DNA of 64,000 bases from Caballeronia ptereochthonis (GTDB lineage Bacteria > Pseudomonadota > Gammaproteobacteria > Burkholderiales > Burkholderiaceae), in assembly GCF_001545075.1 (NCBI RefSeq), contig NZ_FCOB02000031.1, forward strand, positions 1 to 64,000. The letters run 5' to 3'. The position numbers were made by a program, and so were the translations under genes. The notes beneath the pieces were generated by a model, which was not told the origin of the DNA, ran no database searches, and was given only the letters and a program-made list of their open reading frames with translations. Below, in pieces: positions 17,179 through 25,272 of the stretch (its first letter is position 1; each line of letters begins with the position of its first letter).

Positions 17179-17212
17179 GCGTCTCTCACGCGATCCGCGG
17201 CAACATAGACGC

Positions 17213-18289
17213 ATGTCAACGCAAGGAAGCAACGCCGCCGCGCTTGCTCCATGTCCGATGGAATCGATCCAGCCAACTGCCCCGGCGTATCGCCCGCGCA
17301 GAGTACTCATCGCAGTCGATACCTCGCCTGCATCGGAAAACGCGCTCTCTTACGCGTGCAAGCTCGTCTCGGCCGAAACGTCCGTGCGCATCGTCAGCGT
17401 GGTCGAGGACCTGAACGTGCCGCTTCCGCTTCCCGACACGATTCCGCGGTCGCTCGAGGCAGTCCACAAGGGCCTGGTGAGCGATGCCCGGGACATGCTG
17501 CACCACGCCCGGACGAAGTTCGTCGAAGCCGGCGCTAGCGTGGACACCGAGCTGCTCGATCTGTCGGCGCATGGCGGGGACGTCGTGCATGCGATCGCCG
17601 ACACAGCCGGACACTGGAACGCGGAGTTGCTCATCATCGGTGCGCGTCAGCATCATGGATTGTTGCGCTGGGTGGAGCACAGCGTAGCGGAGCCCCTGGC
17701 GAGAAACGTCAGGCTGCCCATTCTGATCGTTCCGGAGTCGTTCGAATCGCCTCTTTCGGACGGGCCGCGACGCATTCTCTTCGCTGTCGACGGCAGCACG
17801 GAAGTGCTTCCGGCCCTGCGCCTCGGCGCGAGGTTCTGCACACCCGAAACGCACGTCCGCGCGATCTACGTCATCGACAAGGCCGCGCGCTTCGGCAACC
17901 CGCTGCCCTTTGCCCTGCTCGAGCAGGCATTCGTCGAAGAAGGCAAGTCGGCCATCGCCATCGCGCGACGGGTGCTCGATCACGTTCCCGGCGAGAAGAC
18001 GACCGAGATCGTGAGCACGAACCAATGCAGGGACGACATCGCCCACACCATCGTGCGCGAGGCGAACGCATGGCGCGCCGACCTGCTCGTCATGGGCACG
18101 CATGGCCGGCGTGGCGCCGCGCGCTGGCTGCTCGGCAGCGTGGCGAGCCGGGTGGCGCGCATCACCCGCACGCCGCTGTTGCTCGTCAATACAGCGTTCG
18201 ACGAGCATGCGCGTCGCGGTGCGTCGGCACGCCCGGAGCAAGCCCGGTCAGGCACGCCACTCCGTCCGCGCGCCGACCACGAGGACTGA
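17213..18289 (+). CDS. tandem-domain universal stress protein
   Basis: Two UspA domains in one 358-residue cytoplasmic protein. Domain 1 begins RRVLIAVDTSPASENAL; domain 2 begins RRILFAVDGSTEVLPAL and ends with the ATP-binding signature MGTHGRRGAARWLLGSVAS. Domain 1 lacks a clean G-x2-G-x9-G motif, so only the second half is likely to bind ATP. The outermost sensible ATG is 17213; 17258 (MESIQPT) is an alternative that leaves a 40-45 base leader downstream of the predicted start site. It is the first intact member of the low-oxygen island. Confidence 0.82.
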   Translation: MSTQGSNAAALAPCPMESIQPTAPAYRPRRVLIAVDTSPASENALSYACKLVSAETSVRIVSVVEDLNVPLPLPDTIPRSLEAVHKGLVSDARDMLHHARTKFVEAGASVDTELLDLSAHGGDVVHAIADTAGHWNAELLIIGARQHHGLLRWVEHSVAEPLARNVRLPILIVPESFESPLSDGPRRILFAVDGSTEVLPALRLGARFCTPETHVRAIYVIDKAARFGNPLPFALLEQAFVEEGKSAIAIARRVLDHVPGEKTTEIVSTNQCRDDIAHTIVREANAWRADLLVMGTHGRRGAARWLLGSVASRVARITRTPLLLVNTAFDEHARRGASARPEQARSGTPLRPRADHED

Positions 18290-18299
18290 TCCAGATCAA
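18286..18299. promoter_or_regulatory. FNR-type box (CTGATCCAGATCAA) before the nitroreductase operon
   Basis: One mismatch to TTGAT-N4-ATCAA. The predicted start near 18334 gives a 39 base leader to the ATG at 18373. The box overlaps the stop codon of the preceding universal stress protein gene. Confidence 0.55.
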
Positions 18300-18372
18300 T
18301 CGCCCGCTCGCGCAGGGGGAAGAATCGGCTCATTCCCGCGCATCGATCGCTCGCGTCGGCGAGCATGCAGCC

Positions 18373-19024
18373 ATGATCAAACCGCTCTTTCGAATCGGCT
18401 CGGTGTTGAACGCGCCGGCGCCGCGTCCGCTGGACGTCACGCCGCCCGCCGTCATCCCGCTGCCACGGCCGCAGCGCTTCGGCGGCATGCCGCTGCTGGA
18501 TGCGCTCGCCGCGCGGCGTACGTCGCGCAACTTCTCGCCCGATCCCATCGATACCGTCGTGCTCGGCGAATTGCTGTGGGCCGCCGACGGCATCAACCGC
18601 GATGCGGACGGCGGACGCACCGCTCCCTCCGCGCTCGGCGGATACGAGATCGATATTTACGTGCTTCTCGCCACCGGGTCGTATCGATACGACGCGATCG
18701 AGCACCGTCTCATGCTCGTGGCGCCGTTCGACTTGCGCGACCACGGGCTACCAGGACTTCCTCGCCCATGCGCCCATCGATCTGGTCTATGTCGCCGATC
18801 TGAACCGCATGCAGGAGGTGCCGGCCCGCCAGCGCGAAAGCTTTGCGAGCGCCAGCGCCGGCGCGATCTTGCAGAACGTCTATCTGTATTGCGCGTCGGC
18901 GGGTCTCGCGGTGGCCGCGCGCGGCTGGATGAACCGCACGGCATTGGCCGTCAATCTGAAGCTGCCGGTCGGATCCAGCACGTTGCTGGCGCAAACCGTC
19001 GGGCACTTCGCCCGCGACCAGTGA
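18373..19024 (+). pseudogene. nitroreductase family protein, frameshifted
   Basis: The first 122 codons read as a nitroreductase N-terminus (LLDALAARRTSRNFSPDPID, then ELLWAADGINR). At about 18739, after PFDLR, the reading moves to the next frame, where TTGYQDFLAHAPIDLVYVAD and the C-terminal VAARGWMNRTALAVNLKLP continue to a stop at 19024. One inserted or two deleted bases explain it. The intact enzyme (about 217 residues) would be an FMN oxidoreductase of the SagB/thiazole-oxidase-like or NADH-nitroreductase type, often found in low-oxygen regulons. As it stands the gene is broken, unless the base call is wrong. Confidence 0.8.
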
Positions 19025-19058
19025 ACCGGGGAGCAATCCGTTCAATTCGGGTAATGCC

Positions 19059-19645
19059 ATGAACGACACGATAGAGCACACTGCATTACGCATCACCAAC
19101 GCCTTGCCGTGGTCACGACGGCCATGCTCGGCTTCGTGCAGACGCTCTGCGACGGCGGCCCGGTGCCCGATCCCATCGTGCTACGCGCGATGCTCTACTA
19201 CATACGCGAGTATCCGGAGCAGTTCCATCATCCATTCGAAGACCGCTACTTGTTCGCCGCATTACGCCACCGTACCGACAATCTCGACGACGTGCTCGAC
19301 GAACTGCAATGCGAGCACATCGAAGGCGACGTGCGCCTGCGCAATCTGGAGCATGCGCTCACTCGCTTTGAACTGAAGGGCGAGGCGGTTCTGCCCGGCT
19401 TGCGCACGCTGATGGAGCAATACGTCGCGTTCTGCGCGAACCACAGGCGCGTGGAGGAGACGCTCATTCTGCCCGCCGCCGGGCGCCTCCTTCCGGAGCG
19501 CGACTGGGCGCAGCTCGACGCGGCGCTGGAGAATCGCTCGGACCCGTTCGGCGAAGCGACCTTCGAAGGCGAGAGCCTGGAGAGCCTGTATCGCCTGGTT
19601 GCCCATGCGGTGCCCGCGCTCGGCGAAACGAGGCAGGACACATGA
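19059..19645 (+). pseudogene. hemerythrin-domain protein with damaged N-terminus
   Basis: An ATG at 19059 begins a natural-looking N-terminus (MNDTIEHTALRITNAL), but the frame then drifts into nonsense. From about 19109 a different frame encodes the rest of a hemerythrin HHE domain: AMLGFVQTLCDGG, QFHHPFEDRYLFAAL and NHRRVEETLILPAA. The first His-Asp-Glu motif expected between the two parts is missing, so a small deletion plus frameshift is likely. The remaining HHPFED and HRRVEE motifs could not complete a di-iron site. The C-terminal part overlaps the next gene by ATGA. A shorter GTG-initiated protein of 178 residues remains possible. Confidence 0.65.
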
Positions 19646-20286
19646 GCGCGACGCGCGATCCGGCGAACGCTCCCATGTGCGGCGACTCGGAGGCGCGGCG
19701 ACAATGCCCCGTACGCATGCGCCGGCTTCTCGCGCGGCGGACCTTCGCGAACATCGCTCGAACGATTGCCGAACTCGCATGGATGAGCGCGTACGGAAAC
19801 TGCCTCGCGTCCGGCACGCCCGAACCTGCGCGTCTGATCGATCGGCAACGCTGCATGTTCTGCCATACCGTCGATACGCCGTTTCGGGCGCCCTCATTTC
19901 AGCAGATCTCCGCCCGCTACCGCGGCGTGCCTGGCGCAAGCGACATGCTCGAAAGCAAGCTGCGCAAGGGCGGGGAGGCGCACTGGGGCAAGGTCGCCAT
20001 GCCGTCGGCCGCTGGACGGGGCGGCGGCCCGCTCTCGCGCGAAGACGCGCGCAGGCTCGTCCAGTGGGTGCTGAGCCAACGAGTAACCGACGTGCTCGTC
20101 CCGCGAGGCTCCGATGACCTACAAGACCGTTGCCGTCCAGCTCGATACGAGTGCGCACGCGGTGCGCCGCCTCGATGCCGCGGTGTCGCTCGCGGAGCGC
20201 TTCGATGCGCACCTGCTCGGCCTGTACTCCGACTTCACGCTCGATCCGCGCTTCTACTGTCAGGCGGATCTCTGGCACCGGTATGA
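19642..20286 (+). CDS. small c-type cytochrome, run-on frame, possibly damaged
   Basis: The core is a class I cytochrome c: CMFCHT haem-binding motif near residue 71 and a distal Met in KVAMPSAAGRG. It resembles the intact paralogue at 36569 (CMFCHT, GDMAMPSP). Two features look wrong. No Sec signal peptide precedes the haem site; the first 60 residues are polar and Arg-rich. And after the natural C-terminus LVQWVLSQ the frame continues for 67 codons into the next gene, an overlap of 173 bp. Both suggest small indels. If functional it would be periplasmic electron carriage at low oxygen. Confidence 0.5.
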   Translation: MSATRDPANAPMCGDSEARRQCPVRMRRLLARRTFANIARTIAELAWMSAYGNCLASGTPEPARLIDRQRCMFCHTVDTPFRAPSFQQISARYRGVPGASDMLESKLRKGGEAHWGKVAMPSAAGRGGGPLSREDARRLVQWVLSQRVTDVLVPRGSDDLQDRCRPARYECARGAPPRCRGVARGALRCAPARPVLRLHARSALLLSGGSLAPV

Positions 20287-20953
20287 AATGCCGCTTCAGG
20301 CGCTGTGCCTCGAGCGACGAGAGCGCGTCGAGCGCATGTTTCGCGGCAGGCTCGCCGCGTCGAAGGTGACGCGCGACTGGCTGGCGGATGAAATGACCGC
20401 AGGCTGTTCGCTGGTCGATCGCGCGCGCTGCGCCGGCCTGACTCTCGTCGGACAGCATGACAGCCAGGAGCCGGACGCTCACCTCGCCGACCGCTATCCC
20501 GAGCATACGATCATGGGCGCGGGCGGCCCGGTGCTGGTCTGGCCTCGTGAGCATGCTCCGAGCCCGCTCGACGGAATGGCGGTCATCGCCTGGGACGGAG
20601 GCCGGGAAGCGGCGCGCGCCGGGTTCGACGCCCTGCCGCTACTGCGTCGCGCGAGACGCGTCGACATTGTGTCGATTCGCGCCGAGCGGGACGCGCCCCT
20701 CGCCGACGGACGCGCCGCGCCGGACTTCATGCGCAGCCTGATCAGGCATGCAGTGAGCGTGAATGTCGTCGAGCTCACGGTGAGAGACAAGGCTCATGTC
20801 GAGGCCGCGCTGATGTCCTTCCTGCAGTCCGAACGCGCGCGGCTTTTGATCATGGGCGCGTTTCATCACAGCCGCCTGCGCGAAGCATTCCTCGGCGGTC
20901 TGACACGGGCAGCGCTGCGCGATGCGAATGTTCCCGTGCTGATGTCGAACTGA
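20114..20953 (+). CDS. tandem-domain universal stress protein
   Basis: 279 residues with two UspA folds. It starts MTYKTVAVQLDTSAHAVRRL and belongs with the proteins at 42049 and 42963: each has a second half opening with WDGGREAARAGFDALPLL-like sequence and ending in a G-x3-H-S/A-R-x3-x-LGG motif (here GAFHHSRLREAFLGG) in place of the common GTHGRRG. It is the last gene of the plus-strand nitroreductase/hemerythrin/cytochrome group and appears intact, in contrast to the genes before it. Confidence 0.85.
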   Translation: MTYKTVAVQLDTSAHAVRRLDAAVSLAERFDAHLLGLYSDFTLDPRFYCQADLWHRYEMPLQALCLERRERVERMFRGRLAASKVTRDWLADEMTAGCSLVDRARCAGLTLVGQHDSQEPDAHLADRYPEHTIMGAGGPVLVWPREHAPSPLDGMAVIAWDGGREAARAGFDALPLLRRARRVDIVSIRAERDAPLADGRAAPDFMRSLIRHAVSVNVVELTVRDKAHVEAALMSFLQSERARLLIMGAFHHSRLREAFLGGLTRAALRDANVPVLMSN

Positions 20954-20995
20954 CGCCGCGAGCGCGTAGCGTTCAACGAAGCAGGTCGGCAAGCG

Positions 20996-21244
20996 TCAGT
21001 TGAATCGGCGCGCTGCCTGGCCCCTGCTGGCGAGCTTGCGCGTCGCGACGAGCAGGAAATGCTCCGCGTCGGCCATGAAGAGATTTTTCATGCTCGCCTC
21101 TCCGATCCGCCTGACCTGCAGCAATTCCCTGAACACGCCTGCATCGACGCGAAAGACCTGTCGTCTCCCGTCGAGACTCCCGGTGAACTCCAGGAAATCC
21201 GGGTCAAGGCGCACCGGTGCGTCGAGCGTCAGTTCCTGAATCAT
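20996..21244 (-). CDS. small DUF1488-like protein
   Basis: 82 residues, starting at the ATG at 21244 (MIQELTLDAPVRLDP) behind a good GGAGGG site. The pattern of a beta strand with a polar loop followed by GRRQVFRVDAGVFREL resembles the DUF1488 family that is clearly present at 36085, but the match is weak. It follows the CBS-domain gene on the minus strand after a 55 bp gap and is probably co-transcribed with it. No signal peptide or membrane helix. Function unknown. Confidence 0.55.
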   Translation of the reverse strand: MIQELTLDAPVRLDPDFLEFTGSLDGRRQVFRVDAGVFRELLQVRRIGEASMKNLFMADAEHFLLVATRKLASRGQAARRFN

Positions 21245-21299
21245 CGCTTCGGCCCTCCGGACGCAGGAATTGCACGGCACGAAAGACCCGTGCCCATGC

Positions 21300-22001
21300 T
21301 CAGATGCCCGGCATGATCGGATAGGGAATCGTGTGATCCTCCACGCCCTTCACGCCCGGGATGTTCCACGACGCGATACGCATGGCGTCGAGTTGATCGC
21401 TCGACCACACCGTGCCCCACAGGTGCACGACGCCATCGCGCACGACGATATCGCGGCCCGGAAACGCCCAGCCGCGTCCGGTCAGCTCGCCCATCAGCAT
21501 TGCGCGAATCTCGGCATCGCTTGCCGATGCGCCCGGCACAGGCTCCGGCACGCTGGCAGACGCCAGCGCCTGCACGAGATTCGAACGGCTGACGACGCCG
21601 ACGAGCCGCCCGTCGCGCAGCACCGGCACGCGCTTGATGTGATGGCTTTCGAGAATGGACGCGATGTCCGCGAGCGAGGTGTCCTCCTTCACGCACACGG
21701 GCTCGCGGCTCATGATCTCCCCGACGGTGCGTGCGTGCGACCTGATGTAGTCGCCCGCGCCGCGATCCGTGCCAAGCAGCTCGAGCCACCACGACCGGCG
21801 CGTATGCTTCCTTTCGGTGTCGATCTCGTCCCGACGGAGCAAATCGCCCTCGCTGATCATGCCGATGACGTGCTCGCTTTCATCGACCACGGGTGCGGCG
21901 CTGATACGGTGCTGCGTCAGCAGCAGGGCCAACTCGTGCACCGTCGTTTCAGGCGTCACGGATACGACGGTGGAGGTCATTACATCGCGTGCTTGCATCA
22001 T
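21300..22001 (-). CDS. CBS-pair and BON domain protein
   Basis: 233 residues. A CBS pair occupies residues 1-150: the first repeat contains MTSTVVSVTPETTVHELALL and the second MSREPVCVKEDTSLADIASI. A C-terminal BON domain follows, recognisable by VVRDGVVHLWGTV. CBS pairs bind adenine nucleotides and sense energy charge; BON domains contact membranes or lipids. GGAG lies before the ATG and an FNR-type box is 80 bp upstream, so low-oxygen induction is expected. The same architecture occurs in the lxa locus of Burkholderia cenocepacia. Confidence 0.88.
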   Translation of the reverse strand: MMQARDVMTSTVVSVTPETTVHELALLLTQHRISAAPVVDESEHVIGMISEGDLLRRDEIDTERKHTRRSWWLELLGTDRGAGDYIRSHARTVGEIMSREPVCVKEDTSLADIASILESHHIKRVPVLRDGRLVGVVSRSNLVQALASASVPEPVPGASASDAEIRAMLMGELTGRGWAFPGRDIVVRDGVVHLWGTVWSSDQLDAMRIASWNIPGVKGVEDHTIPYPIMPGI

Positions 22002-22045
22002 GGACTCCGGAGGGTTGGGTCAGGGGCGCTTTTCCGCACGTGTTC

Positions 22046-22087
22046 ACGTTACGACCGGACACTTCGCGCGCCGTTGACGTGCATCAA
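22046..22087 (-). promoter_or_regulatory. FNR-type promoter of the CBS/BON gene
   Basis: The palindrome TTGACGTGCATCAA is at 22074-22087. On the minus strand a -10-like TAACGT (22046-22051) lies about 32 bases from its centre. The predicted start near 22039 gives a 38 base leader. Confidence 0.6.
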
Positions 22088-22108
22088 CCGCACGCGAACA
22101 TCGGCCAA

Positions 22109-22760
22109 TCAACCGAACTCCAGGTTATCGATCACTGCCGTCACGCCGCGCGTGGCCCACGCGGCGCCTCGTGCGGCATCACGTTCGGCTGCGCTGTCGA
22201 CCTTGCCCCGAGAGCGTGACGGTGCCGTCTTCCACCTTGATCTCGATGTGCTTCGCCTCGCGTTCGGCATGACGCCTGAGCGCGCGGGCAATCTCGTCGC
22301 CGATATCGACGGCGGCGAGATCGCCGCGCACTTGAATCAGGTTCGTCACGCCGGTCACGCCTCGCATATGAGCGATGCCGCTCGCGGCCTTGTGGCTTTG
22401 ATAAGCCCAGTCGACATCGCCGCGCAGTGTGACATGGCCCTTCTCCACCTGCACGTCGACGGCGCCTTCGGGCAGGCCGACCGTCCAGCGCAGCAGCGTA
22501 TCCGCCGCACTCGCGATGTCGGAGTCATAGCGCACGTCGTGGTGAGGCAGGCGAACCTGCATCTCGACGACTACCGCCCTCACCCCGGCCACGCGACACG
22601 CGGCCTTTTCGGCGGCGAGTTTCTCCGAATAGCTCGCGGGATGCCCCGACAGGGTCACGATGCCGTTCGCAACCTGCACTCCGATCCGCGTTGCAAGCAC
22701 TTCCGGCGTCCATTCGAGTTCCTCTTCCACGTCCTGCCTGATCTTCCAGTCCTCTTTCAT
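22109..22760 (-). pseudogene. BON-domain protein with a one-base insertion near the 3' end
   Basis: Three BON repeats are visible, each with the motif V-x2-G-x-V-T-L-x-G (VANGIVTLSGHP, VEKGHVTLRGDV, VEDGTVTLSG). After the third the main frame becomes GQGRQRSRT and stops at 22179, while the frame beginning GKVDSAAERDAARGAAW continues to a natural end at 22109. Removing one G from the run at 22206-22209 joins them into a 216-residue protein. The start is the ATG at 22760 with GGAGG. The gene follows hsp20 with a 56 bp gap and should share its promoter. A homopolymer base-calling error is the main alternative to a real mutation. Confidence 0.7.
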
Positions 22761-22816
22761 GAGGCGTACCTCCGGGCTTCGATCTTGCGCGCGCAAGGCT
22801 GCGCATGGTCCCGCCA

Positions 22817-23248
22817 TCAGTTGATCGGCAGGCGCTTCTGGTCCGCGGGCGTCTTCTTCGGCAGCGTCAGTGTCAGAATGCCGTCCTGATACTGTGCGCT
22901 CGCGCGGGTGTCGTCGATCTCGCTGGCGAGCGAGAACGTGCGACTGACTTCTCCCGTATGGCGTTCGCGGCGAATCACCCGCTCGCCTTCTTTTACTTCC
23001 TTGTGGCGCTCCGTCCTGGCGTGGATGGACACGGTGTTGCGGTCGAGCTTCACGTCGATGTCCTTCTTGTCGACGCCGGGCAATTCGGCCTTCACCTCAT
23101 AGGCCGCATCGGTTTCGCTCACGTCGATCCTGACGTGTCCGAGCGGCGACTCATCGAGCGAGAAACCGCGCAGCGGGCGCAGCAGCCCTTGAAACAGCTC
23201 GGATACGGGCTCGATGGAAAAGGGATCGAAACGAGTCGGATTGCTCAC
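22817..23248 (-). CDS. small heat shock protein Hsp20
   Basis: A 143-residue alpha-crystallin-type chaperone. The domain runs from HVRIDVSETDAAYEVKAELP to the C-terminal strand QDGILTLTLPKK. The N-terminus reads TRFDPFSIEPVSELFQGLL. I choose the GTG at 23248 because AAGGAG sits eight bases before it; the ATG at 23266 has no such site. It holds unfolding proteins in the cytoplasm. It has its own FNR-type promoter, and the BON gene follows it. Hsp20 induction with universal stress proteins at low oxygen is known in Burkholderia lxa. Confidence 0.9.
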   Translation of the reverse strand: MSNPTRFDPFSIEPVSELFQGLLRPLRGFSLDESPLGHVRIDVSETDAAYEVKAELPGVDKKDIDVKLDRNTVSIHARTERHKEVKEGERVIRRERHTGEVSRTFSLASEIDDTRASAQYQDGILTLTLPKKTPADQKRLPIN

Positions 23249-23349
23249 GGGAGTCTCCTTGAGCATGGAGAAGAGAGGGCCGGCCGACGCTTGTCTTGTC
23301 CGACCGGCTTCTGTCTGGATTCCACGACCTTGTGCAAGGGCACCGGGTC

Positions 23350-23390
23350 ACTTTAAAAGCCTTCGCCCTGGGGCGATTGACCTGCGTCAA
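23350..23390 (-). promoter_or_regulatory. FNR-type promoter of hsp20
   Basis: TTGACCTGCGTCAA at 23377-23390. On the minus strand the -10 element TAAAGT (23350-23355) has its centre exactly 31 bases from the palindrome centre, the spacing of a class II FNR/CRP promoter (box at -41.5). The leader to the GTG start is about 94 bases. Confidence 0.75.
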
Positions 23391-23415
23391 TCAGTACGCC
23401 TCGCATGGGCGATGC

Positions 23416-24393
23416 TCATGCAGCCCGGTTCAATTCGATCGGGCGACGGCGCGACAGCAGCAACGGCACCTCCGTAAGCTCGGTCACGCGGCCGGACACG
23501 GTCCCGAGCATCCAGCGCGCGACACCGCGCTGCCCGTGCGTGCCCATGAGGATCGCATCGGCGCTCCAGCGCGCCGCTTCGCGCACAATCGCATGCGCGA
23601 CGTCGTCGCCGGCTTCCTCGGTGCGTACGAGCGCGGTATCGAACGTGAAGTCCTGCGCGCCCCACGATTGCGCGAAGGCGGTGCGCGCCCGGGTCAATGC
23701 CGCCTGGCCTTCTTCGAAGAATGCATCCTGAAGCGAGCCATGCGAGACGGCTTCACTGCCGCGCGCCGAACGGTCCAGCACATAGATCACCCTTACGTGG
23801 GCGCCAGGACTCGCGATCCTGATCCCGGCTCGCAAGGATTCGAGCGAAGCGAGACTGCCGTCCATCGCGCAAAGCAATCGGCGAGGACGCGTGGTCAGAT
23901 CGTATGCGCGCCGCTGCGGCAGCACCAGCATCGAGCAACGCGCGAGGCCCGGCGCCTCTCGCGATGCACGCTCGGTCCATCGCAGCACGGACAAGTGCTG
24001 CCGCGCGCCGAGCACGACGAGGTCGGCGCCCCAGGCTTGGGCGGCTCGCGTAAGCGCATGGGCCGCGTCCCCGCCATCCTCGAACAGGTCGGCCATCTGC
24101 GCATCCGCGTCGATGCCCGCGTTCTTCAGACAGACCTGCGCCCGGCTCACGCTTGCCTCGACGCCGCGCCGCAACTGCGCATGGGCGGCGCTCAAGTTGA
24201 AGAAACCGAGCGGCGCGTGCGGGATCATCGCGCGTGCGTTCTCGAGCAATCCGACGATGCGCACGCTCGACCCGGCATCGGCGAGCGCGCTGACGAGCGC
24301 CGCGGCGTTCGCCCGGTCTTCCGTCGAATCGATGCATAGCAGAATGCGTCCGAAGGCCGCGCGCTGCTTGCCTTGGGCTGGCGTGTCGCTCAT
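23416..24393 (-). CDS. tandem-domain universal stress protein
   Basis: 325 residues with two UspA domains. Domain 1 begins GRILLCIDSTEDRANAAAL and ends GARQHLSVLRWTERAS; domain 2 begins RRLLCAMDGSLASLESL and carries the nucleotide-binding motif MGTHGQRGVARWMLGTVS. The layout matches the protein at 17213, with only the second half able to bind ATP. The ATG at 24393 follows a strong GGAGG. The gene lies downstream of the acetoacetyl-CoA reductase remnant and probably shared its promoter at 24947-24987. Confidence 0.87.
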   Translation of the reverse strand: MSDTPAQGKQRAAFGRILLCIDSTEDRANAAALVSALADAGSSVRIVGLLENARAMIPHAPLGFFNLSAAHAQLRRGVEASVSRAQVCLKNAGIDADAQMADLFEDGGDAAHALTRAAQAWGADLVVLGARQHLSVLRWTERASREAPGLARCSMLVLPQRRAYDLTTRPRRLLCAMDGSLASLESLRAGIRIASPGAHVRVIYVLDRSARGSEAVSHGSLQDAFFEEGQAALTRARTAFAQSWGAQDFTFDTALVRTEEAGDDVAHAIVREAARWSADAILMGTHGQRGVARWMLGTVSGRVTELTEVPLLLSRRRPIELNRAA

Positions 24394-24438
24394 GTGGACC
24401 TCCATGCGCTTGCCTCGCGATGAAGCGCCTGTCATGCG

Positions 24439-24890
24439 TCAGTGCATGTGCATGCCGCCGTTGATCGCGAGATCGGCGCCGGTGATGAACGCGGCCTCGC
24501 CGGTTCACAGGAACGCCACGAGCGCCGCCACTTCCTCGGGTCGGCCGAGCCTGCCGAGCGGAATCTGCGGCAGGATCTTCGTGCGCATCCCCTCCTCGGG
24601 CACGGACTGGACCATCGCCGTCGCCAGATAACCGGGCGAGACCGTGTTCGCCGTCACGCCCGCCTTCGCCACTTCGAGCGCGAGCGCCTTGGTGAAGCCG
24701 TGAATGCCCGCCTTGGCGGCCGCGTAATTTGCCTGGCCGAACGCGCCGCGCGCACCGTTCACGGAGCCGATGTTCACGACGCGCCCGAAGCCGCGCTGGA
24801 TCATCGCGCCGATGTATGGCTTGGTCATGTTGAAGAGCGCGTCGAGATCGGTGCGCATCACCGAATCCCAATCGGCCTTGCTCATCCTGA
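24439..24890 (-). pseudogene. phaB: acetoacetyl-CoA reductase (PhaB-type SDR), 5' deleted and with an internal stop
   Basis: The surviving sequence runs from MSKADWDSVMRTDLDALFNM through VNIGSVNGARGAFGQANYAAAKAG, with catalytic Ser, Tyr and Lys present, to PLGRLGRPEEVAALVAFL. It is then interrupted by TGA at 24505-24507, after which TGEAAFITGADLAINGGMHM continues to the natural stop at 24439. The first 90-110 codons, including the NADP-binding glycine motif, are absent; the upstream sequence is promoter DNA joined directly to mid-gene sequence. The intact enzyme makes 3-hydroxybutyryl-CoA for polyhydroxybutyrate. The remnant cannot bind cofactor, so the gene is dead. Confidence 0.85.
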
Positions 24891-25272
24891 CTGACGGACT
24901 CCCTCTTCGCCCTGCATGGCGCAATGACGCCGTGCACATGGCCCCAACTCTAAGCGCGAGTGCTCGAACGCCATTGATCCACGTCAACGGCCGATCACTC
25001 ATGAGGCGTTGGCGTGAATCAATCGAGCCGGCACACGGCGCATCACGATAGCGCGCATTTGAACGCACTCATGCGAGGGGCCGCCGTGGATTCGAACGCT
25101 TACGCCGCAGCGCGCGATACTGAAAACCATCTCATCGTGAGCAAGGCTTTTTTCCCCAGGCGTGACGGCACTTTCCGCTACGTCTAAACTGGAGACCCGC
25201 CGACAAATATCGCCGGAAAAGCGGCCTGTGCGTCGAACACTGTGTTTTTTCGCATCACCAGAGAGACCTCAG
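24891..25272. promoter_or_regulatory. gene-free stretch with an FNR-type promoter for the phaB remnant and the stress gene
   Basis: The palindrome TTGATCCACGTCAA is at 24974-24987. On the minus strand the -10 element TAGAGT (24947-24952) is centred exactly 31 bases from it. A start near 24939 would now read into the truncated reductase and then the universal stress gene. The right half (25000-25272) leads to the PAS sensor kinase on the plus strand; I see no FNR-type box there. Confidence 0.7.

Noticed and set aside
22206-22209. Programmed frameshifting at the G4 run of the BON gene
   Set aside because: No slippery heptamer or strong downstream structure of the known type; a simple insertion or sequencing error is more likely.
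24505-24507. TGA in the acetoacetyl-CoA reductase remnant read as selenocysteine, since the genome has selA and selB
   Set aside because: The gene lacks its first third and its cofactor motif, the position is not catalytic in SDR enzymes, and I see no hairpin suited to a SECIS directly after it.
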